64,000 nt of DNA, from positions 427,230,303-427,294,302 of the forward strand of contig CM053029.1 in the NCBI GenBank assembly GCA_028564925.1, read 5' to 3'. This DNA comes from Lithobates sylvaticus. Its lineage: Eukaryota > Chordata > Amphibia > Anura > Ranidae. Shown here in pieces: positions 37,101-50,514 of the stretch. The notes beneath the pieces were generated by a model. The model was not told the origin of the DNA. It was given only the letters and a program-made list of their open reading frames with translations, and did no database searches. Each line of letters begins with the position of its first letter. Position 1 is the first letter of the stretch. A program made the position numbers and the translations under genes.

Positions 37101-40100
37101 AATAGTTTATTTATTTATTTTTTATTTTTTTTAACAATTTTATTTTTTACAATTTTATTTTTTTCAATTATCTTTTACAATTTTAATTTTTTTGTTATTT
37201 TTTTACAATGCTTCCTCTTTTTTTTTGGGGGGGGGGGGTGGGAGTGGACGGTGTCAGTGTTTTTTGTTGGTTTTTTTTTTTATGTTTTTTTTTACAATTT
37301 AACTAAACTTAACTTAACTTGAAATATTTATTACAATTTTTTTTTTTTATTATTATAAATTATTTTTATCAGCCCTTTTGGGCGTGGGGGGAGGGGGGCT
37401 TTAGTGAGATATCAGGGGTCTAAACAGACCCCTGATATCCCCCCTTTGAGACAGGAAAAGGGACACAGATTCCCCAGTCCTTTTCTCTGCAGTCTTAGCT
37501 GCACTGAAGGTGAATGGAGAGGAGACAGAGGCTCCTCTCCATTCATAAAATGAAGCTGCTCAGTTATGAATAAACACCACTGTCACTGACTGTGCATTCG
37601 GAAAAGGAAGGAGCCAGTAAATGACAGATTTACTGGCTCCTTCCTCCGCTCTCCATCCTGACAGATCCAGGATGGGGGGACCGGAGGAGGACATGGAGAG
37701 CCGGGGAGAACGCAGGGGGACCCGGAGAATGACACAGAGGGGGACCCGGAGGACAAAATGTATCTGACCCAGAGGAGGACACGGAGAGCCGGGAGGACTC
37801 AGGGGGACCCAGAGGAGGACACAGAGAGCTTTGGGGGAAGCAGGGGGACTCGGAGGAGGACATGTAGGGGGACCCGGAGGAGGACACAGAGGGGGACTCG
37901 GACGATGAAACAGATCGGGACCCAGAGTAGGACACAGGGAGCACAGAGGGGGACAGCCAGGGGGGATTGGTGCGGCGGTGGGGGAAAGTTACAAGCACCA
38001 ATCTCCCTGACAGCCGTGAGAGGGAGAGGAGGAGAAGTGGCTGTCAGAAAAGCTATACAGGGAGATCGGTGCTTGTAACTCCCCCCACCGCCGCACCAAT
38101 AATCTCTGAGGCTGCCCAAGTATCGAATTAGGCATTAGAGCAGTACAAGTACTCGTGCAAATGCTCGGTATCAGTATCGATGCAACCCTAGCATAAACGT
38201 TATTCATGTACATTATATACAGAATTTATCAACCAAGATGCAATCACTATTAAAAGAGAAGTATGGTATTGTAAAAAAAATAAACACACATACTCACCTA
38301 GATGGCTGCAGCATCATCCTGATGCTGCAGCTATCCACCGCCGGCTCTACACTGAGCAATCAAACACTGCTAATCACTCAGCACTCACTGGCGCACCGGA
38401 CTGTGGAGCTGCTGGCTCAGGCTCTTATTGGCTCATTGAGAGGCTGAGCCAGCTGCCAGTCAGGAATCTGGGTGGATCTTTAAATTGTTGTCGGGATCAC
38501 TCCCGCGCATGCGTGCGGGAGCTGCCAGTTATGGCACTTGCTAGTGAAAAAACATCACGGAGGGCCGTTTCTTCACAGCGCATGTGCCGATGATGTTGGC
38601 GCAAGCATATATGGTAAATATCTTCTAAACCGTGCAGGTTTAGGAGATATTTACAGTACCTACAGATAAGCCTTATTATAGGCTTACCTGTAGGTACAAG
38701 TGGTGTAACTAGGTTTACAACCACTTTAAACAACTTTCAGACAGATTAAAGTGGTTGTAAAGGCAGAAGATTTTTTATCTTAATGCATTCTATTCATTAA
38801 GATAAAAAGCCTTCTGTGTGCAGCAGCCCCCCTAATACTTACCTGAGCCCCATCTGTATCCAGCAATGTACACGAGTGCTTCCGCCTTCTGGGACTCTCC
38901 CTCCTGATTGGCTTAGACACAGCAGCGGAGCCATTGGCTCCCGTTGCTGTCAATCAAAGTTAGTTAGCCAATAAGGAGAGAGAGGGGGGCGGGTCTGAAC
39001 CGTGGCTGCGTGTCTGAATGGACACACAGAGCTGCGGCTCGGCTCAGGTGCCCCCATAGCAAGCTGCTTGCTGTGGGGGCACTCAACAGGAGGGAGGGTC
39101 CAGGAGCACTGAAGAGGGACCCGAGAAGAAGAGGATCTGGCCTGCTCTGTACAAAACCAACTGCATAGAGCAGGTAAGTATAACATGTTTGTTATTTTTA
39201 TAGAAAGAAAAATTAGACTTTAGTATCACTTTAACTGGTTCCCGACCGGCGCACGACGATGTACGCCGGCAGAATGGCACAGACAGGCATAAGGGCGTAC
39301 AGGTACGTCCCTTTAAGAATGCTGCCGTGACATTGCGTGCTCGCAGCCGACGCGTGCGCGCCATCGGGACCCCCGTGAGTCCGGTCGCTGGTCCCGCGGA
39401 CTCGATCGCCGTGGAGATACCCACGATCTTCTCACGGGAAGGCTGAATGGGGAGATGTGGAAGTAAACGGCATCTCCCCTTTCTGCCTAGCAACAAGTGA
39501 CACTGATCTCTGCTCCCTGTGATTGGAGCAGAGATCAGTGTTCACTAACACACAGCCACGCCCCCCCACAGTTAGTAATACGCCCCTAGGAACACTTAAC
39601 CCCTACACTGCCACCCCCTGGTTAACCCCTTCACTGCCAGTGTCATTTACACAGGAATCAGTGCATTTAAATAGCACTGATTTCTGTATAAATGACAATG
39701 GTCCCAAAAATGTGTCAAAAATGTCCGATGTGTCCGCCATAATGTCGCAGTCACAATAAAAATCGCTGATCGCCGCCATTACTAGTAAAAAAAAATTATT
39801 AATAAAAATGCTATAAAACTATCCCCTATATTGTAAACGCTATGACTTTTGCGCAAACCAATCAACAATCGCTTATTGCGATTTTTTTTACCAAAAATAT
39901 GTAGAAGAATACGTATCAGCCTAACCTGAGAAAAAAAATGTTTTTTTATACATTTTTGAGGGATATTTATTATAGCAAAAAGTAAAAAATAATGTGTTTT
40001 TTTCAAAATTATCGCTTTTTTTTTTGTTTATAGCGCAAAACATTAAAACTGCAGGGGCTATCAAATACCACCAAAAGAAAGCTCTATTTGTGGGGAAAAA

Positions 40101-43100
40101 AAGGACGTCAATTTTGTTTGGGAGCCACGTCGCACGACCGTCCAATTGTCAGTTAAAGTGACGCAGTGCCGAATAGCAAAATATGGTCTGATCTTAAGCC
40201 AACAAAATGGTCCGGTCTGAAAGTGGTTAAGTAACTTATGTTATCAATAGTGATTACAGTAGCAATAATACTGTATAGTAAATTTTAATTAGCACAGTAA
40301 TAAAACATATTTTCCTTCCTCCTTTTTAGATAACTTGCAAACACAAATGACAATAGAAAATATAAATGATCAATAACAACCTATGATAGAGTATGATCTT
40401 GTCAGCAAAACTGGTTTACTCAAAAAACATTTTTCTGTCACTAGGCAGAAAAGATGTATCAACAAAAAAAACAAAAAACATATCTAGTAACTAAGCCAAA
40501 ATTTAACCTAACCCCTAAAAATAACCATTAAAAGGAATCTGTACTTGGATAACATGGAAGCAGCTATAGTGACATCTCCCTAGGACTAATGCGGCCATCA
40601 CATCTGTGGTGTTGGTAAGTTCCAATACATTACATTTTCCAAGTGTTCGTATTGGCCGTAACAGGAGTTATTTGTAAAGGTAGTTCTGATATATACAGAA
40701 TACAAGTAGAAATGCAGATTTTTAATATGGCCACCCTTGAGTTCTTCTCTTTAAATATTCAGCTGATGATTATAGTATGTAGGCTTTTTTTATTCTCTCC
40801 CCCCTATGTTAGTAGAAAATTGATCACATTGGCATCCTTGTAGTGTTAGTAGCCTTCAGAAAACCTTTTTACTAGCCATTGATTCTGAAGCCAACGCATT
40901 CTCAGCTCCGGTTATCAAACCCTCATTGCAATCTAATTGTGTACATCCTTAACCATTCAGGAAGGCATTACTCATGTCACTGATTCACCCAATACCAGTG
41001 TGCAGGTAGAATGATAGCTAAAAAAAAAGTGCTTTTCGGGGAAGAGTTTATGAAGAATAGAAGGATTGGCTGCAGTCACATGACTTCCTAATCTAATCTG
41101 GCAATTGGAAAATTATATAAAAACCTAATCAAGCTAAAACGAGTGTACTTTCCAACTTTGCCATAGCTGTCATAAATTCAGAATTGCAATTGCAACATAA
41201 TACATGATTGGAGCTGCATGTTAATCATTCTTTATAAATTGCTGTGTTTTAGTATTGGCCACTTTACTTTCATGGACCATTAAAAGGTCATACACACTAA
41301 ATGGTGAATATAGACTGTGTATGTGTTTACCGTGTTTATGGAATTGCATGTTTCCTAGCCTTATTTACTTCAGTTGCTTTTATGTTTTTCCAAACTGTTT
41401 AATAACTGGCTCCTCCCACACAGCAGATGACTGATAGCAAGGCTAGTTAATGGTAACAGAGGACTCGTTCACACTGCCCGCATGCTTTTTGGAGTGCAGG
41501 TAGCTGTCAGTGCCGCTATAAGGGGGCAAGGTGATGCACATTTCAGCGCATTACAGTGTTTACTCTTTTCATTTCTTAAACTTTATTTGAGGTGTCAAAA
41601 GTGACATTTGATTCATGTGTCCACATAGCTGTGCCGTGACAGGCGGTGCCTCTCAGTGTACTACGGTAAGTTGTGTCACACCCAGGCCTTTTATTGGCAA
41701 CATCGGATGTGCATTGAAGTTTCTCTTATTAATGAACAGTAACCAAAAAGTAACCAAAAAGTACATTTTGGTTGTGTTCTTTTTTTGATGGATATCCTAT
41801 TTTTACATAAATTCCTTGCCAGATGCGGAATTATTTCATTATGACTTATATTTTCACCGACTTTATCCTTCATAAACCCAATCTCACATATGACACATGG
41901 TATGAAACACAGATCTGTGGTATGCCGCGTACACACGAAGGGACAATCCCGCGGGATTATCCTCTGGACCGAAGTCCAGCGGATAATCCCCTCGTGTGTG
42001 GGCGCCGGCGGACTTTTTTTGGCCAAAGTACGGCGGACTAAAGTTTGAAGTTTTGTTTTCAAATTATCCGCTGGACTTGGAAGTCCAGCGGACAATCCCG
42101 CCGTTAGTGGGCAAGTCCGCGGGACTTTTGAAATGAAGGGACTTGCCGCTCATCGGCAAGTCCGTTCATTTAGCACGTGACTTCAGGTTACGTAGCTAGC
42201 GTAGGCAGTTACTGCCGCCGCGCTAGCTCCGTGACCTGGCATGGATTTAAAGGGACTCCCCGCGCCGAAAAAACGGCGTGGGGGTTCCCCCCAAATCCAT
42301 GTCAGACCCTTATCCGAGCACGCAGCCTGGCAGGCCAGGAAAGGGGTGGGGACGAACGAGCGCCCCCCCCTCCTGAGCCGTACCAGGCCGCGTGCCCTCA
42401 ACATGGGGGGTGCCCTGGGGAAAGGGGGGCCGTGCGGCCCCCCCCACCCCAAAGCACCTTGTCCCCATGTTGATGAGGACAAGGGCCTCTTCCCGACAAC
42501 CCTGGCCGTTGGTTGTCGGGGTCTGCGGGCGGGGGCTTATCGGAATCTGGGAACCCCCTTTAATAAGGGGGCCCCCAGATCCCGGCCCCCCACCCTATGT
42601 GAATGAGTATGGGGTACGATGTACCCCTACCCATTCACCTAAGGTGTAAAATGTAAAGTACAAAAACACACACACTTTTGATAAAATATTTTATTGCACT
42701 GCTCCGGGGGTCTTCTTCCGTCTTGGGGGTCTTCTCGCCGGACTCCTCCGCTCTCTTCTGCTCTTTTACCTAGCTCTTTCACGAGCGGGGGAAGTCCGGC
42801 TACCTTCTTCGTCGTCGCCGCCGTCGTCTGGGGGTCTCGATCCGCCTTCGGGGGTCTTCCGGGGGTCTCTTCTGTTCTTGCGGCGGTCGTCGTCTTCCGC
42901 GCCGCCGGCGCCTTCTCCTTCTTCTTGTCCTTCTTCTGTTTCTTCTTCTTCCGATGTTGACCCGTCGCTGTCTCTGCCCGGAATGCCTGTGCCGCTCTGC
43001 GCTGAGACTTATATAGGGACATGGGGGACAGGGTCACATGCACATGTCACATGGTGACCCCGCCCCCTTGTGTTGTCACAGTCCCGGAGGATGCTGGGAC

Positions 43101-44261
43101 TGTGACATCGCAAGGGGGCGGGGTCACCATGTGACATGAACATGTGACCCTGTCCCCCATGTCCCTATATAAGTCTCAGCGCAGAGCGGCACAGGCATTC
43201 CGGGCAGAGACAGCGACGGGTCAACATCGGAAGAAGAAGAACAAGAAGAAGGACAAGAAGAAGGAGAAGGCGCCGGCGGCGCGGAAGACGACGACCGCCG
43301 CAAGAACAGAAGAGACCCCCGGAAGACCCCCGAAGGCGGATCGAGACCCCCAGACGACGGCGGCGACGACGAAGAAGGTAGCCGGACTTCCCCCGCTCGT
43401 GAAAGAGCTAGGTAAAAGAGCAGAAGAGAGCGGAGGAGTCCGGCGAGAAGACCCCCAAGACGGAAGAAGACCCCCGGAGCAGTGCAATAAAATATTTTAT
43501 CAAAAGTGTGTGTGTTTTTGTACTTTACATTTTACACCTTAGGTGAATGGGTAGGGGTACATCGTACCCCATACTCATTCACATAGGGTGGGGGGCCGGG
43601 ATCTGGGGGCCCCCTTATTAAAGGGGGCTCCCAGATTCCGATAAGCCCCCGCCCGCAGACCCCGACAACCAACGGCCAGGGTTGTCGGGAAGAGGCCCTT
43701 GTCCTCATCAACATGGGGACAAGGTGCTTTGGGGTGGGGGGGCCGCACGGCCCCCCTTTCCCCAGGGCACCCCCCATGTTGAGGGCACGCGGCCTGGTAC
43801 GGCTCAGGAGGGGGGCGCTCGTTCGTCCCCACCCCTTTCCTGGCCTGCCAGGCTGCGTGCTCGGATGAGGGTCTGACTTGGATTTGGGGGGAACCCCACG
43901 CCGTTTTTTCGGCGTGGGGATTCCCTTTAAATCCAGGCCAGCTTGCGGAGCTAGCGCGGCGGCATTTACTGCCTACGCTAGCTACGTAACCTGAAGTTAC
44001 GTTCGAAATGAACGGACTGCTCCGTGTGTGGGCAAGTCCGTTCATTTTCAAAAGTCCCGCGGACTTTTGGCCGGCGGATTATCCGCTGGAGAAGTCCGTG
44101 CGTGTGTGGGCAAGTCCACACCCTCGGAAAGTCCAGCGGACCTAGCTGGAAAGTCCCGCGGGATTGTCCGCTGGACTAGGTCCGCCGGCAAAAGTCCCTA
44201 CGTGTGTACGAGGCAGTAGAGGTACTGACACCGAAAAATACCACAATAAACATTACATATA

Positions 44262-44308
<47 letters not shown>

Positions 44309-47300
44309 AATGTTTATTGTAGCATTTTTCGGTGTCAGTACCTCTACCACAGATCTGTTTTTCATAAATTTTAATCTACTGTATAGCTTTTATTTTTTTT
44401 AATACTGTTTTTACCACCAGTTTGTATGTATGAACATTTCTCTTTATTTAAGAATAGGGTTCTCTTTTGTGTGTTTTCTTTAAGTTTCACATTGCACCAC
44501 CTTGGTCCTTGTAGTCCTCCTGGCCCAGTACTTTCAAACCTACTAACCATCTAGAGAAGAGGCAGTTAGCTCTGAAACGCATCACCTTACCAGCCCATGC
44601 TCTCCACATGTGCATCCCATGGCTGCACACATTATCCCCACTGACAGTGCAGGATCCAGTGTGCCAGTAATGGCTGTGGATTTAACAAATCATCAGCTAA
44701 ATACCTGTACTGGGATTGCTTTTTGTCTACACCCTGCAGCTATGGAGACAACTTTTTTCACCTTTGAACATATACTGAATATGACTGCATATTGCTTTTT
44801 ATCTTTTGATAAAACTGTAATATTATTAACAACCTCCTATGTCTTGTCATATGCATTTATCATTGTCTCCTGATATGTGACTGTGCCTAGGAACACATAT
44901 GGCTACAGCTTCTTAGCTGTGTATCCGCAGTGTGATATAATCTAAGACACAGTGCTTCTGACTGCTAGTCTTATTATTTGGTTATGTCACTACTATGCTG
45001 CTTAAAGTTCCCCTTGTTACAGAGAGAGCTGAAATCAAGGACCTGCAATACAAGGATTTCCCTGCATTTGATTCATTCCCTCAGCGGTTCTATGATTTAT
45101 GCCCCTCTTCTGATAGTCATCAGGGCCCAACTTCAACATGAAGAAGTAAAGCCTTGCATCTACCAAAATGGCTTTGACCACACAAATACACAGCATAGGA
45201 CAATGCATGGTAAGTCAATGAGGGGAAAAAGATCATCTTTAGACACCCCCCACAGTGCCCACAGCTTATAAATCTTCATTGTACATTAAAATACTGCCAC
45301 TATATACCTTTTTGGATGATCTGTATACCACGGTTACATGATAAACTGCACAGTTTCTCCAGTGCTGAGAGTTCAGGTAGGAGAAGATTTCCACTACAGC
45401 CTGTATACATGCCCACATGTGTGATGTCAATATCATGTGACCTTTCTACCTCTGAGAACAAGTAAATGTTAAAAGTGTTCTCTCCAGCATAAAAGACGCA
45501 ACTGAGCATGTGCAGGTCGGCTATCCTGCCTGTGTTAGCTGACCTTCCCCAGATAGACAGTGCTGGAGGGGGATTATCTATGCATACAGGATAAAACAGC
45601 CTTTTTACACAATGCAGCAGATTAACCCCTTAAGTTCCACCATGAGTATAGCAAGCATGCTATGCTGCATATACAGACTGATTTACTGTTGTGGGTTTAG
45701 TAACACTTTAAAAGGGTGTTCCGGGAAAAATAAATTAAAAGCCAGCAGCTACACATACTGCAGCTGCTGGCTTTTAATAAATGGACACTTACCTGTCCTG
45801 CAGTCCCTCGATGTCGGCACCGCAGCTGATGTCTCCATCAGCTGTCGGGTGCTGCCGCCGACATTGCGGGTAAGCCTTTTGGCTTCACGCTGGGGACCCT
45901 ACTGCGCATGCACGAGGCCCCCGCTCCTCTCTCCTATTAGCACAGCGGCTGAGGGAGGAGGAGTAAGCCCCGCGCTGAAGTCACTGCCGCATCACGGCCC
46001 TGGCTGGACTCCCGGAAGTGGGAAAGGATACCTGTCAAAGACAGGTATCCTGTCCCCCCTCCCCACGAAAGGTGCCAATTGTGACACCGGAAGGGGGGAG
46101 GAATCCGATGAGCGGAAGCTCCGCTTTAAGTCACTTTATTATTTTCTATATAAAATTCATCATTGCCGAATAAACCTAATACAAAAGTCCCTTCTCATAC
46201 TCAAGTGACCAAAGTCACTGATATTGTAAGTTATGTCTGCTACATTCATTGTTTTTACTTTTCTGAAGCTGTAAATACCATTTACCTATGTAAGCTTGTG
46301 AAACAACGAACCAAAACAACTACATGACTGTGCTTCTTAATAAGGACAATTTCTGCTGACAGAGGTAGGGGGAAGACACATCTGGGAGTTTTGTTTGATG
46401 TTAGATCCCAGTGCAGTGAGAAACATTTTATTAAGTTGCTATTCAGCTGTCAGGAACTTTAAAAAAAGTACAAAATACTGCAGAAAAAGTTAGATGCGTG
46501 TATTTAGCGATGTATCCATAAGGCAATGATTATTATGAGTAGGTCTTCTGCCAAAGGCTAAGATTAATGTTCTCAATGCAAGTCATAAAATGTATATAAT
46601 CAGTGAGATAAAGATAATACAATACATGTATTTCTTTAAATGCATAGAATTAATGCAACATTTCCTTAGCATGATACAGTATATCAATGCTTTTTCAAAT
46701 ATTTATAGATACATGTGCAATAATATGAACTATAGAATGATTATTACTTGACTATGTGCTCTAAGTACTGTCTAAGCAGGATGTACAAAGCCTTATATAC
46801 CGGTACTTGATCTAGATCTTACCGCATTATATTCTTCCTGTTTTTTATGGTGATCACTGGCTTCTTCCTTAGAGTCTTCATCAGTCTGATTGGAGATGAA
46901 AAGTATATAAGTAAACATTTACTTTACATATGGTTTAACAAAAATACTTGTTTTATTTGTCATCTCTACCTTATTGCCCAGTAAAATATACAGTAAATGG
47001 CAAAATAAGTGCATTTATTTCCTATGACACTCCTAACCTGACCTTGCATAGTAGAGGTTGTTTGCATGTGACTCCACAATCCAGGTAGGATAAATGCATA
47101 TATTTGCATGTTCATATATCTAAGCACTTAGAAGACACTCTTAGCAGTTGCCGCAACACTTGACCACAAACATCCAACTCAGCCTGCAGCGTTTTTCACT
47201 CTAGATCAATAAGTGAAAGCTTATGCTACCCATACATAAACGCTGAGTTACCAAAGGAGCTGAGAATTTCTAACTGAAAAATTGTGTAAATATTCAATTT

Positions 47301-50300
47301 AATTATCCAAGGATGTGAAAAAAAATCTGAACATGATAAGATATACAAAAGCAACAGGTATTTGTTTTGACATGATTGGAAAACTGAAGTGAATATTTAC
47401 ACATTTCGTAAATAGACGCCTAAAGCCCCATACACATGGGCTGAATTTTGGGGGGCATAAGTACTTCAGCCATTCAGATGGCTTCTGTCGAAGGGGCATG
47501 ACCGGAAAAGATCTGCCACCCGGCTCCTCGTCTGCTGACCAAAGTGTTCTGGCGGTGGCCGTTTCCGGTCAGAACACAATAGAACAGCAGGGGAGATCGC
47601 TGTAGTAACATCGGATTGTTAGTACAGTGGCTTCAACCTGAGCTGTCAGTTTTTTTCGTTCAGCGCGCTGGGCTGAATGAAAAAAAACTAGCAGTGTGTA
47701 CTAGGCTTAACTCCCTTAGTAAATCCTCCTCATTAATCTCATAAATTGATCCTATCCAAATTGGTGATCCATGTATATGCATTTAATACGACTGCTAACA
47801 AGCAGCTAAAATTAGTTATTGTTACGCAAATACAATCCAGTTATTTTTATTATAGGCATTTATATAACACCAACAATTTAGCACAGCGCTTCACAAATTG
47901 TGCATTCACATCAGTCCCTTTACACAAGCAGCAATCTAATCTATCCCATATGAACATATACACATATTAGGGCCAATTATCCTACCAGCATGTCTTTGGA
48001 GTATTGGAGGAAACTCACACAAGCACAAGGAGAACATGCACACTCCATGAAGGTAGTGTCCTGATTGAAATTCATGCCATGGACCCTAATGCTGCAAGAC
48101 AGTATTGCTAACCACTAAGCCGCTGTGCTGCCACATATTTAAATTATATTATATAGCACAATGCAGGTCTGCCTATAATGGAGGTACAGGACTCATTACA
48201 GGTGGAATTTTGAGTTAATCTTCAAATAGTAAATGCATCACAATCGTTTCTGCTATAGTCTTTCAGGATGGTTTTCTAAATGAATCATGTATTTGAATGC
48301 ATTGCTTGTGCATAATACAGAGCTTGACTCTCGTTTGCATTCAAATAAGTAAGCATTTATCATATGCTTTGTCACATGTTTATGACTCAAGGGGGTATAA
48401 AAAAATCCACGTAAGAAATATAGGTAATGATCCCACAATATGCGCTTGACCTAAATCACCCCAGTCAATGTATTTTCAATAGAATCTTGCACTGTTGACG
48501 TGATAAATGACATTGCCTCTTCATTGAAATTCCCTAGATGCACGTTTCCATTTTCTATAAACTAATTTGCTTTGTTTTAGGAATACAAATAACCCTAAAA
48601 ACTGCAATAATCCAGAAAGTAAAAAGGCTATAGTTCCAAAGCAAGTAGTTAAAATAAACTCAGATTTTTATGTAGTTTGAAACCTGATTACCAAACAGGA
48701 AGAGATGAGGTTCAGACTTATTAAGGGCCCATTCACACCTGAGAGTTTTCAGCTCGTAAAACGGCCAACAAGCAAAATCCCATTAATTTAAATGGCCCCG
48801 TTCACATCTGAGCGTTCTGTTGCCTGAAGCAAAATGCCTGAAGCTTAAAAAAGTACATGAGCTTCTTTTTAGGCAGATTACAGGTGTTTTTCTGCTTTTT
48901 ACTTTGGTGACCTTTCGACCTGTACAAAAATGCTACAAAAACGCTTGAAAAAACATCTGAAAAATTGCCCTAAAGACACAAGTAAAAAGGCCCTGAAAAA
49001 ATGCCTGAAAACAATATGCTCAGGTGTGAATGCAGTCTTAAGTGTGAAGGGCAGTGAAGGGAAGGGAACTGAAGTGATTTTGGACCAGATTTGTTCAGCT
49101 AACTGAATAAAAAAGCTCTATGCAGTTTGGTCAGTTTTAGAAAGGCACCAAAATTATCCTTCTGAGCACAGTGAAGTTATTTAAAATGAAATACGGACTT
49201 TAATACATTAGCGCTACAAAGACAAGCAAAACAAAATAGACCTCTTGGACCTCTCCTATTCTTAGTCTTCACATCCTCCCTGGGTTAGCTGATAGACTCC
49301 CATGGCTTTCAATATCATTTTTATGCTGAAGACAAATCTATCTGTCCACCCCCCCAGCTCAATCCATCAGTCTCCTCACGTATCACTAATTTACTAATAG
49401 ACATATCTGTCTGGATGTCACACCACTTCCCCAAACTCAACCTGTAAAAAACTGATCTCAAAATATTTTCTCCCCCACCTGCCCCTTCCCCTGACTTCTA
49501 TCTCAAGAGCAATGGCACAACCATCAACTCATCCCCGCATGCCTGGGTGCTATGTCTTATCCTGAACTCTGAACTCTCCTTTCAGACCCAGATCCAATCA
49601 GTTCCGCAACATCTCCAAGATTCGTCCCTTCCTAACCAATGAAACCGCAGAGCTCCTAGTTCACTCCCTGGTTATCTCTCACCTTGACTACTGCAACTCC
49701 CTCCTCATTGGCTTAATTTTAGATAGTTTATCCCCTACTCAGTCTATCATGAATGTTGCTGCCAGACTCATCCACCTTATAAACTTCACAGTGTCTGCTA
49801 CCTCACTCTGCCAATCCCTCCATTGGCTGACACTCACCCAATTAATGAAATTCAAAATACTAACAATAACTTGTTAGTATCCACAATTTGACACCCAGCT
49901 ACATCACTAACCTAGTATCAAAATAAAAAAAAGATCATCCTCCTCGTTCCTCCGAAGACCTCCTGCTCTCTAGCTTCCCCGTCATCTCCTCCCATGCTAA
50001 CCTCCAGGACCTCTCCAAAGCTTCTCCCATCGTTTGGAATTCCCTACCCCAATCTGTCCAATTATTTTCAACTCTTTCCACTTTTAGGCGATCCCTAAAA
50101 ACTTTTCTCTTCAGAGAAGCCTATCCTGCCTCCACCTAACAACTGTACTTTGATTTTCTCCATCAGCTCATCCCCCACAGTTATTACCTTTTGTATCACT
50201 TGACCCTCCCTTTTAAATTGTAAGCTTTAATGAGCAGGGCCCTCTGATTCCTCCTGTAATGAATTGTATTGTAAGCGTACTATTTGCCCTAACGTTGTAA

Positions 50301-50415
50301 AGTGCTGCGCAAACTGTTGACGCTATATAAATCCAGAATAATAAAACAAATAAAAATAAATAAAGAAGAGAACACAATTAATGAGAACTAATTAAGGTTA
50401 TATTGGTTGTAAACC

Positions 50416-50514
<99 letters not shown>

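Larger units (their letters stand above)
41923..44215. mobile_element. Giant foldback element, Harbinger-like ends
   Basis: A 2,293-bp almost perfect palindrome with arms of about 1.14 kb and almost no spacer at about 43090. Tips are tgccgcgtacacacg and cgtgtgtacgaggca, akin to the 350-420 bp foldback MITEs in this window. A 3-bp duplication GTA lies at 41920-41922 and 44216-44218. Arms are very GC-rich and hold ggtacgatgtacccc, a large CpG-rich block and a basic 132-134-codon frame present in both arms. Confidence 0.85.
41901..44365. repeat. AT-centred hairpin repeat, split by the giant palindrome
   Basis: The left arm (tatgaaacacagatctgtgg at 41901, resuming gaggtactgacaccgaaaaa at 44219) pairs with the right arm (tttttcggtgtcagtacctc, then taccacagatctg near 44345). 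The loop is a (TA)n run at about 44257-44306. The right arm preserves the sequence that the left arm had before the 2.3 kb insertion. Confidence 0.8.

Noticed and set aside
42177-42606. GC-rich frames of about 100-120 codons in the left arm of the palindrome, mirrored at 43575-44051
   Set aside because: Stop-poor because of very high GC; no domain, and both strands are open at once.
44554-44590. CTGA/GAAACGC-like core suggesting another hammerhead
   Set aside because: ctctgaaacgc is present but the conserved CTGANGA element and closing stems are not.
45612-46208. 198-codon plus-strand frame
   Set aside because: It crosses a TTAA-flanked MITE from end to end and shows no family resemblance; chance frame in GC-rich repeat.
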